This document shows positions 1-4,368 of a stretch of 16,561 nucleotides of DNA, one piece after another; within the stretch, counting starts at the first letter, position 1; each line of letters opens with the position of its first letter. A program made the position numbers and the translations under genes. Source of the stretch: JBGSMB01 sp041740375 (GTDB lineage: Bacteria; Patescibacteriota; Saccharimonadia; Saccharimonadales; JAGQMS01); contig JBGSMB010000039.1 in NCBI GenBank assembly GCA_041740375.1, forward strand, positions 1 to 16,561, read 5' to 3'. Below the pieces are notes generated by a model. The model made no database searches, was not told the DNA's origin, and was given only the letters and a program-made list of their open reading frames with translations.

Positions 1-1
1 T

Positions 2-7
2 TATAAT
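2..7 (+). promoter_or_regulatory. possible -10 hexamer at the window edge
   Basis: A perfect TATAAT lies at the extreme left edge. Any -35 element would be outside the window, so it cannot be tested. If real, transcription would start near position 14 and read toward the hairpin at 39-70 and the gene at 223. Confidence 0.3.
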
Positions 8-38
8 ATACTTATAGTGCTCTCTGGGGTGCTGGTAT

Positions 39-70
39 GGGTGCCTGCTCATATAAAGCGGCCCTTTTTT
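39..70 (+). terminator. possible intrinsic terminator with a bulged stem
   Basis: GGG (39-41), CC (44-45) and GC (47-48) can pair with GC (58-59), GG (60-61) and CCC (62-64) around the loop 49-57, leaving a TG bulge and a single T bulge. Six T residues (65-70) follow directly. This looks like a weak rho-independent terminator for a transcript coming from the left, either an upstream gene or a short RNA started at the TATAAT at 2-7. The interrupted stem keeps confidence low. Confidence 0.35.
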
Positions 71-116
71 AAACTTAGTCATAGACGGCAAATTGAGAAT
101 ATGTTGGATTGTGTTT

Positions 117-163
117 CCTGGGAGATAAGTGCTCATTCGTGTAGTGCGCAATTATCTCCTAGG
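117..163 (+). other. inverted repeat in the leader of the 223-666 gene
   Basis: Positions 117-128 and 152-163 form a 12-bp inverted repeat with one imperfect position (CCTGGGAGATAA against TTATCTCCTAGG). The stem can be lengthened by four pairs (129-132 with 146-149, including one G-T) if AA at 150-151 bulges out. It lies 60 nt upstream of the start codon at 223. It could be a leader structure, an operator, or the end of an upstream transcript; it has no T tract, so it is not a typical terminator. Confidence 0.5.
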
Positions 164-204
164 AACATCCCGTTTATAGGAGTAATACCCCACTACCGCC
201 ACCT

Positions 205-212
205 GAAAGAGG
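205..212 (+). promoter_or_regulatory. ribosome binding site of the 223-666 gene
   Basis: GAAAGAGG lies 10 nt upstream of the ATG at 223. It is a clearer Shine-Dalgarno match than most genes here have, and it supports that ATG as the start. Confidence 0.65.
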
Positions 213-222
213 CAAACTTACT

Positions 223-666
223 ATGACCACCGATACACATGAAAACGACGACACTCCGCAGGGGACCGAGCTGTGTAACATCGCGGCAGAACATACGTCG
301 TTGGAGGCACAGAGAATCCGCATGATGCTGACCCCAGAAGGGATGAAGTTCATGCGCACCACTCTCGAACTCGAAGCGGAGTTCAAGGAGAACGTGGTCG
401 TCGTGCACCGCGCTGGGCACGATCTTGACAGCGGCAAGATTACCGCTGACGAGTACCGGGAGATCGCCGACCGATTCGATGACCTCGAAGAACGCATCGA
501 TGCGCATGTTCGTGCAGAGGATGCATTCTTCGCTGAGATCGACCGGAAGATCGTCGATGCCAAAGAACGCATCGAGGCCGGTAAGACCGAAGAGTTCCTT
601 GGCCTCCTCCTCCTTGAGGGCAAGCCTGTTGGGGGCGTCACGATCATCCTTCCGAGCCGACCCTAG
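223..666 (+). CDS. hypothetical acidic, helical protein (147 aa)
   Basis: I do not recognise this protein. It is rich in Asp, Glu and Arg, and residues 40-125 look almost wholly alpha-helical with heptad-like spacing, suggesting a soluble coiled-coil or helical-bundle protein. There is no signal peptide or membrane segment, and a single Cys near residue 18. The C-terminus (VGGVTIILPSRP) is short and hydrophobic. The ATG at 223 is supported by GAAAGAGG 10 nt upstream. Two 60-nt blocks counted by hand are about 57% GC, against about 45% in a block of the neighbouring parvulin gene. Codon choice (GCC, GAC, CTC, ATC) also differs from the flanking genes. This suggests recent transfer, possibly from an actinobacterial host or phage, but that is inference. 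It is the only gene before the strand switch at about 860 and has no visible functional link to the pilus genes. It is real by RBS, length and codon bias; its function is unknown. Confidence 0.7.
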   Translation: MTTDTHENDDTPQGTELCNIAAEHTSLEAQRIRMMLTPEGMKFMRTTLELEAEFKENVVVVHRAGHDLDSGKITADEYREIADRFDDLEERIDAHVRAEDAFFAEIDRKIVDAKERIEAGKTEEFLGLLLLEGKPVGGVTIILPSRP

Positions 667-726
667 GACATCGGTTGCCGGGCAAGCTCCTTGTTGGGTG
701 AAGTCTTCTGCGTCTGATTGGGGTTT

Positions 727-765
727 GTAGCATCTGTTGCGGGGACTCCCCGCGACAGATGCTAC
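727..765 (+). other. 18-bp near-perfect hairpin without a T tract
   Basis: Arms 727-744 and 748-765 pair over 18 bp with a single T-G wobble (738/754) and a 3-nt loop (745-747). A GGG/CCC extension (721-723 with 766-768) is possible across a TTT bulge. It lies 60 bp after the stop codon of the 223-666 gene. Neither strand carries a T run after it, so it is not a canonical intrinsic terminator. It could be an RNA 3'-end stabiliser, a processing site, a palindromic repeat, or a recombination or protein-binding site. Confidence 0.75.
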
Positions 766-817
766 CCCAAAATACCCTCAACAAAAACTCTTTATCGTCT
801 ATGACTCCCTCTCCCGC

Positions 818-838
818 ATCTTAAATAATAGTTAAGAT
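818..838. repeat. small inverted repeat between convergent genes
   Basis: ATCTTAA (818-824) and TTAAGAT (832-838) form a 7-bp perfect inverted repeat around a 7-nt loop, just past the stop codon of the minus-strand parvulin gene. It may help end that transcript, but no U tract adjoins it. The rest of 667-864 holds only this repeat and the hairpin at 727-765. Confidence 0.35.
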
Positions 839-864
839 TCGAGCGAGCGAATTACAAATAATTC

Positions 865-1914
865 CTACAAGCGTAAGTACGTTGTGGCTTTGGTTTTTTC
901 TTTTTCTGCGTTAATGATTTCTTGAATGTCTTTATAGTTAAAGAGAATGTACGCAGCCCTAATCTTATTTTCTTTGGTTTCGATGTGCTTAATCATCGCG
1001 AGGCCGTAACCAACACTAAAAATGTCTGACACTTCGCCAGTTTTTAAAGCAAATAGCTGCTCTGTCATCTGGATTGGTATATTCCTGTCCTGTTTATCTA
1101 CAAGAAACGGTATCTCACCACCCTTATCTTTTGTACTCAAGTCATCTGAGTACGTCTGCGCCACAGTCGAAAAATCTTTGCCTGAGTCGAGTTCGGCTTT
1201 CGCAGTTTCTGCGCGCTTAGTTGTCTCTGTATCAAGCGCCTCAAGTACTTTTGCTTGTAGAATTTTGTCTTTGAGCGACCTTCTGAAATCATTAATTGTC
1301 CAGCCGTAGTAGTCACGTATGACGTCTTGCAGCGCCGACTCGTCGCTACCCAAACGATTTTGGGACCTGAGAAGCTCAATTTCTGCGTCAATCTCCTCCG
1401 CAGATACCGTAATACCCTTTTCTTTTGCCAACTTCTTAATATATGCCTTATTGATAACCTGCTTTAGAGCTTCTTTTCGCTGCTCTTCGAGCTGAGCCTT
1501 GCCTTGGTCGCTCTCAAAATCTATGTTTTCTTGAGTGGTGAAATAATGCACATACTGACGAAGCTCGAAAAGATAATCTTCGTAGGCGACAAATGAATTA
1601 CCTACTTTTGCTACCGGAAATGGCACTATCTGAGTTACTCGGTACATAAATGTTGAGGTGTTTTTTTGCTTATAAAGACTCACCATACTGTAGCTAAAGA
1701 AGCCGATTACTACCGCAAGTGCAATGATAATTGAAAGGCGCACAACACGATGTTTTGAGTGTTGCAACGGATAAATAAGCTTCCGGGCGCCTTTTAATAC
1801 CTCTTCCCTGGTCTCGGCAACAGTCTCGTTTGTAATGCGCGGAACAGAGCCGTCCTCGAGTGGTTTTTTAGATTTTTTGCGACGAGGTAACCTCGGTTTT
1901 GATAGTTTCTTCAT
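865..1914 (-). CDS. membrane-anchored SurA/PrsA-like parvulin peptidyl-prolyl isomerase
   Basis: Extracytoplasmic foldase candidate of 349 aa. Residues 1-57 are a basic cytoplasmic tail (KPRLPRRKKSKK near the start). Residues 58-80 are one hydrophobic segment, so the rest faces outward. Residues 140-225 resemble a SurA N-terminal-type helical chaperone domain. Residues 233-310 match the parvulin rotamase pattern: GKDFSTVAQTYSDD, then a GGEIPF turn, then LKTGEVSDIFSVGYGLAMIKH. There is no lipobox, so unlike Firmicutes PrsA it is held by a transmembrane helix rather than a lipid. The tail after residue 312 (YILFNYKDIQEIINAEKEK) is helical. The ATG at 1914 lies three bases after the stop of the upstream PH-domain gene, so the two are probably co-transcribed. 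By family, it should catalyse prolyl cis-trans isomerisation and assist folding of secreted or surface proteins; secreted pilins are a possible client class, but nothing here proves it. The domain call is firm and the client is unknown. Confidence 0.85.
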   Translation of the reverse strand: MKKLSKPRLPRRKKSKKPLEDGSVPRITNETVAETREEVLKGARKLIYPLQHSKHRVVRLSIIIALAVVIGFFSYSMVSLYKQKNTSTFMYRVTQIVPFPVAKVGNSFVAYEDYLFELRQYVHYFTTQENIDFESDQGKAQLEEQRKEALKQVINKAYIKKLAKEKGITVSAEEIDAEIELLRSQNRLGSDESALQDVIRDYYGWTINDFRRSLKDKILQAKVLEALDTETTKRAETAKAELDSGKDFSTVAQTYSDDLSTKDKGGEIPFLVDKQDRNIPIQMTEQLFALKTGEVSDIFSVGYGLAMIKHIETKENKIRAAYILFNYKDIQEIINAEKEKTKATTYLRL

Positions 1915-1917
1915 AAA

Positions 1918-2463
1918 TTACTTGTCTTCTGATTCGGAGCTAGTAGACGAATCTCCGACGTATGGATTTGAGCTTTTTAGGTAGCCCCTTTCTCTGAGTA
2001 AGCTCGTTATTTCTTTCTGAATCTTTCTTGGTTTATGCACATCACGGATAATCAGTTCACCAACATACGTTTGTATAGTTATTGTACCAAATCCTAGCAA
2101 AGTTTCTTGCATCCCATGAATCTCATAATTGATCATCGTAACCTGATCTAAACTAATATCTACGAGAGAGCGCTTGAAAAAGCCTTTTTGCTTAATTTGG
2201 ATTATTCTCTGGTCAGTAACAACATACACACTAAAGTTCCAGCCAATCCAGGCATAAAACATGACTAGGAAGGCCAACAGAAAGCCGATGCCCAAGCCAC
2301 CAAAAAAATAACTGTATTCTGGCTTTACGAAAGAAGGTAGTGTACCAAGCAAAAGTAGTACGGAGGCAATAATTAACTCTTTTCGCATAACAACTGGATG
2401 CTTGCGGAATAGTAGCAGCATCTCTTCGTCGTCTAGCTGGTCTTCGAAATATTTTTGTGGCAT
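1918..2463 (-). CDS. bacterial PH-domain membrane protein (YdbS/DUF304-like)
   Basis: A 181-aa protein with an acidic N-terminus (FEDQLDDEEMLLLFRKHP), two close hydrophobic segments (about 28-45 and 52-74), then a domain at about 79-158. That domain has the bacterial PH_2 signature: YVVTDQRIIQIKQKGFFKRS, then DISLDQVTMINYE, then GFGTITIQT. The short C-terminal tail is Ser/Asp/Glu-rich (SSTSSESEDK). Members of this family are common small membrane proteins whose biochemical role is mostly unknown. It is the first gene of a pair with the parvulin gene, which starts three bases after its stop. The start at 2463 is the first ATG and agrees with the family's usual N-terminus. A TATAAT on the minus strand about 60 bp upstream is a plausible promoter. 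Confidence 0.82.
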   Translation of the reverse strand: MPQKYFEDQLDDEEMLLLFRKHPVVMRKELIIASVLLLLGTLPSFVKPEYSYFFGGLGIGFLLAFLVMFYAWIGWNFSVYVVTDQRIIQIKQKGFFKRSLVDISLDQVTMINYEIHGMQETLLGFGTITIQTYVGELIIRDVHKPRKIQKEITSLLRERGYLKSSNPYVGDSSTSSESEDK

Positions 2464-2524
2464 GGTTTGTTTATTTACGGCTCTCTTGGCTATGGTGCTC
2501 GAGTAGAGTTTTCAGCATCTACAT

Positions 2525-2530
2525 ATTATA
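2525..2530 (-). promoter_or_regulatory. candidate -10 box for the PH-domain/parvulin operon
   Basis: The minus strand reads TATAAT here, 61 bp before the ATG at 2463. No convincing -35 hexamer is found at 16-18 bp. It lies about 25 bp from the tRNA promoter on the other strand, making a divergent promoter pair. Confidence 0.45.
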
Positions 2531-2554
2531 CGTCCTAAAGGTGTAAAATGCAGG

Positions 2555-2560
2555 TATAAT
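2555..2560 (+). promoter_or_regulatory. candidate -10 box for tRNA-Arg
   Basis: A perfect TATAAT sits 15 bp before the tRNA 5' end, giving a short leader that RNase P would remove. No good -35 match is visible 16-18 bp upstream. Confidence 0.6.
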
Positions 2561-2575
2561 GCTAGCTACCATTAT

Positions 2576-2651
2576 GCCCTGGTAGCTCAATGGATAGAGC
2601 AGTTCCGTCCTAAGGAAAAGGTTGCAGGTTCGACTCTTGCCCGGGGCACCA
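2576..2651 (+). tRNA. tRNA-Arg, anticodon CCU, CCA encoded
   Basis: A full 76-nt cloverleaf can be folded by hand. The acceptor arm pairs GCCCTGG with CCGGGGC (one T-G pair). The D-arm is GCTC/GAGC, the T-arm is GCAGG/CTTGC with a TTCGACT loop, the discriminator is A, and CCA (2649-2651) is encoded. The anticodon CCT is at 2609-2611, read by AGG codons (Arg). Two oddities lie in the anticodon arm. Position 32 is G, where a pyrimidine is almost universal. The closing pair 27-43 is a G-A mismatch, leaving four good pairs (TTCC/GGAA). A TATAAT lies 15 bp upstream and a terminator directly downstream, so it is a single-gene unit. Confidence 0.95.
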
Positions 2652-2804
2652 ATTAAATATCCTGAGCTTGTCTCGGGGTTTTTTAATTGGAGTTCGAAGA
2701 ACTGAGGCGAACCTGCAAGGCAGGTGCGATAAACTAGATCGCGCGCAGAAGTTCACTTCGAGCACGATCGCAGTTTATACAAAGTACTCTTGCCCGGGGC
2801 ACCA
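2652..2804 (+). repeat. tRNA-tail module 1, ending in an exact copy of the tRNA 3' end
   Basis: A 153-bp non-coding module. In order it holds the terminator hairpin (2661-2684), a perfect hairpin AGTTC-GAA-GAACT (2691-2703), the 11-mer CGAACCTGCAA (2708-2718), a hairpin ACCTGC-AAG-GCAGGT (2711-2725), and a longer interrupted hairpin with outer arms ATAAACT (2729-2735) and AGTTTAT (2772-2778). It ends in ACTCTTGCCCGGGGCACCA (2786-2804), identical to the last 19 nt of the tRNA gene (2633-2651). The layout (intact tRNA, insert, displaced 3' copy) is what integration at a tRNA 3' end leaves behind. No ORF is present, so any element would be non-autonomous or a decayed remnant. Confidence 0.7.
2661..2684 (+). 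terminator. intrinsic terminator of tRNA-Arg
   Basis: CCTGAG (2661-2666) pairs with CTCGGG (2672-2677), with one T-G pair, around loop CTTGT. A G and six T residues (2679-2684) follow. The flanking AATTAA and TTAATT can extend the stem. It starts 10 bases after the CCA end, as expected for a tRNA terminator. Confidence 0.8.
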
Positions 2805-2842
2805 AAAAGAGTTTATCGGCTTTTAGTCGATGAGCTCTTTTT
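2804..2842. terminator. strong bidirectional intrinsic terminator
   Basis: A 17-bp stem (arm 2804-2820 against 2826-2842) with three G-T pairs, beginning AAAAAGAG and ending CTCTTTTT. On the plus strand the T run follows the stem; on the minus strand the A run at 2804-2808 becomes the T run. It can therefore stop read-through from the tRNA and also end the uppP-ndk transcript arriving from the other side. Confidence 0.8.
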
Positions 2843-2931
2843 GATTACTCACGAAGTGAGTGTCGAACCTGCAACATTTAGGTTCGGTCATTAGCGGAGT
2901 GAATGTGCACCGTTTGCCAGGGGGGGCACCA
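2805..2931 (+). repeat. tRNA-tail module 2, ending in a degenerate tRNA 3' end
   Basis: This has the same layout as module 1. A terminator hairpin is followed by a perfect hairpin with a GAA loop (ACTCAC 2847-2852, GTGAGT 2856-2861). The shared 11-mer CGAACCTGCAA (2864-2874) comes next and is part of a hairpin CGAACCT/AGGTTCG (2864-2870 with 2880-2886). A degenerate tRNA-like end, TTGCCAGGGGGGGCACCA (2914-2931), closes it. Bases 2862-2875 are the exact reverse complement of the tRNA T-arm (2621-2634). It abuts the stop codon of ndk at 2934. Confidence 0.55.
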
Positions 2932-2933
2932 CC

Positions 2934-3443
2934 CTACTTCTTTGGCTGTGTATATGCTTCGTGAGCAACTTTATAGTTATAAAGCTCACTATCTTCAAAC
3001 CATAGCGCAATTTCTAGCTTCGCCTCATCGGCATCACTTGATGCATGAACTAAGTTAGGGATCCCCATTTTATGCTTATCACCATGAGCGTAGCTCATAT
3101 GTGCGTAATCACCCCTTATAGTACCCGGATTTGCGCTTTTTGGCTCCGTGGCGCCTACCATTTTTCTGACTAGTTCTGCCGCTTCAATACCTTCAAATAC
3201 AATTGCGATAACTGGACCTGTTTTCACATAATCTATTGTCATTTTGAATTTATCTTCACCTCTTCGAGAAATCATTTTTCCGATTTCTTCGTAATGCTTA
3301 TGAAGATGCTCGTCGCTTGGAGTTACCATCTTAAGACCTACAATTTTAAGTCCAGCCCGCTCGAATCTCGTGAGAATCTCACCAGCAACACCTCTTTGTA
3401 CTGCATCCGGTTTTAAAACTACCAATGTTCTTTCGTTAGTCAT
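2934..3443 (-). CDS. ndk: nucleoside diphosphate kinase
   Basis: Transfers the gamma phosphate of NTPs to NDPs through a phospho-histidine; cytosolic. The protein opens with the family motif RTLVVLKPDAVQRG (5-18), with the Lys11 equivalent. It has NPGTIRGDY (105-113) and the active-site stretch NLVHASSD (130-137), with catalytic His133. EIALWF (145-150) follows. At 169 aa it is longer than the usual 130-155. Extra residues lie between GDY and NLVH (a His-rich AHMSYAHGDKHKMG stretch) and at the C-terminus. The ATG at 3443 is preceded by AGGAG with an 11-nt spacer, one of the better ribosome sites in the window. It lies 21 bp after uppP and is probably co-transcribed with it. Its transcript would end at the bidirectional terminator 2804-2842. 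Confidence 0.95.
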   Translation of the reverse strand: MTNERTLVVLKPDAVQRGVAGEILTRFERAGLKIVGLKMVTPSDEHLHKHYEEIGKMISRRGEDKFKMTIDYVKTGPVIAIVFEGIEAAELVRKMVGATEPKSANPGTIRGDYAHMSYAHGDKHKMGIPNLVHASSDADEAKLEIALWFEDSELYNYKVAHEAYTQPKK

Positions 3444-3464
3444 TTTTGATACTTCTCCTAATGG

Positions 3465-4259
3465 TTAGATTACTTTTGTGATCAGGAGTAAAGATAGCAC
3501 CGCCGCAAGACCAAGTCTATACCAACCAAAAATCTGTAAGCCATGTCGCCCTAGATATGCTAGTAGCGTCTTGACTGCTAGCGCTCCAAATATAAATGAG
3601 AAGAGATTACCCACAATAAATACAGAGAGGTTGTTGCTAATATATGTTTGTCCGGCGCTCGAGAGAAATACCTTCATGCTGGCTCCGAAAATGATTGGAA
3701 TTGCCATTAAGAAGCTAAAATCAGCAGCCATTTTTGCTGTGAGGCCAAGGTTTAAACCCGCAAGTATGGTTGTGCCCGACCTTGATGAGCCAGGTATTAA
3801 CGCAACAATTTGCGCAAAGCCAATGAGTAACGCTTCCCGAATTGTAAGCTTCGAGTCACGATCAATTGGAGCCTCCTCTCTTTCCCCCCCGAAAAATATC
3901 ATAAGTAGGCCAATTACAACGAGCGCTACAACTACAATCCATACCGAGGCACTAAACTTCTCAATTCGATCTGCCCAAAGGAACCCGACCAAAGCAGTTG
4001 GTAATGTGGCCAGTACGATTAGCCCCAAGAATTTGTACTTTTTTTGCAATACTACTTCACGCGTAATTTTCCATAGCTTTTTCCGAAAAAATATTAGCAA
4101 AGCGAGTAGTGTGCCAAAATTTAAAAGCACTCCAAAAGTAAAGTTACTCGGTAGGCCCAAAAATCTTTCAGCTAGCACCAAATGCCCACTACTTGAAATT
4201 GGTATAAATTCAGTTATTCCTTGTACTGCTCCGAGTACCGCTGCTTCAAATAATGTCAT
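3465..4259 (-). CDS. uppP: undecaprenyl-diphosphate phosphatase (UppP/BacA)
   Basis: Integral membrane enzyme that dephosphorylates undecaprenyl diphosphate so the lipid carrier can be reused in cell-wall synthesis; it can confer bacitracin tolerance. I place the start at the ATG at 4259, giving 264 aa. The open frame extends to a GTG at 4316, but the family normally begins at MxLFEAAVLGAVQGITEF, and the 19 extra residues are polar and unlike the family. Signature 1 is QGITEFIPISSSGH (residues 13-25, with Glu17 and His25). Signature 2 is PGSSRSGTT (156-164, with Arg160). About eight hydrophobic segments are visible. It is the first gene of the uppP-ndk unit and divergent from the recombinase gene. 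No Shine-Dalgarno site precedes the chosen ATG, and the start codon lies inside a predicted hairpin (4255-4282). Confidence 0.93.
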   Translation of the reverse strand: MTLFEAAVLGAVQGITEFIPISSSGHLVLAERFLGLPSNFTFGVLLNFGTLLALLIFFRKKLWKITREVVLQKKYKFLGLIVLATLPTALVGFLWADRIEKFSASVWIVVVALVVIGLLMIFFGGEREEAPIDRDSKLTIREALLIGFAQIVALIPGSSRSGTTILAGLNLGLTAKMAADFSFLMAIPIIFGASMKVFLSSAGQTYISNNLSVFIVGNLFSFIFGALAVKTLLAYLGRHGLQIFGWYRLGLAAVLSLLLITKVI

Positions 4260-4282
4260 TCTACTAATGGTAGCAGAATGAC
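4255..4282 (-). promoter_or_regulatory. hairpin covering the uppP start codon
   Basis: On the plus strand GTCATTCTAC (4255-4264) can pair with GTAG (4270-4273) and AATGAC (4277-4282), with CAG (4274-4276) bulged and a 5-nt loop. The ATG of uppP (4257-4259, minus strand) falls inside the stem. In an mRNA with a leader this could mask initiation. Confidence 0.35.
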
Positions 4283-4336
4283 GATTTTTACGAGAATGAA
4301 CACAAATACTACTCACTTACTACATCTGTTATTTCT

Positions 4337-4342
4337 TATATT
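4337..4342 (+). promoter_or_regulatory. possible -10 box of the recombinase gene
   Basis: TATATT lies 9 bp before the ATG at 4352 and 24 bp before the alternative ATG at 4367. A start near 4349 would make the mRNA nearly leaderless or give it a very short leader. No clear -35 is seen. Confidence 0.3.
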
Positions 4343-4368
4343 ACGCAAACAATGTACACTGTTCGCAT
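4343..4368. repeat. operator-like imperfect palindrome at the recombinase start
   Basis: Arms 4343-4355 (ACGCAAACAATGT) and 4356-4368 (ACACTGTTCGCAT) are inverted copies matching at 10 of 13 positions, centred on TGTACA with no spacer. The site lies immediately after the possible -10 and overlaps both candidate start codons. The position fits a repressor operator, but this is inference. Confidence 0.4.

Noticed and set aside
17..226. 69-aa plus-strand open frame across the left leader
   Set aside because: It runs through the possible terminator and the inverted repeat, has no ribosome site or recognisable protein pattern, and overlaps the start of the better-supported gene at 223.
174..647. 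157-aa minus-strand open frame opposite the orphan gene
   Set aside because: Its Ser/Arg/Cys-rich composition is typical of an antisense shadow of a GC-rich gene, and it has no supporting ribosome site.
2860..2933. second tRNA on the minus strand suggested by the T-arm-like sequence
   Set aside because: The reverse complement contains GTTGCAGGTTCGAC, but no acceptor, D or anticodon arm can be folded around it.
3478..4281. 267-aa plus-strand open frame opposite uppP
   Set aside because: uppP on the other strand has both family signatures; the plus-strand frame has shadow-like composition and no recognisable domain.
4343..4368. LexA (SOS) box at the recombinase start
   Set aside because: The spacing and half-sites do not match CGAAC-N4-GTTCG or CTGT-N8-ACAG.
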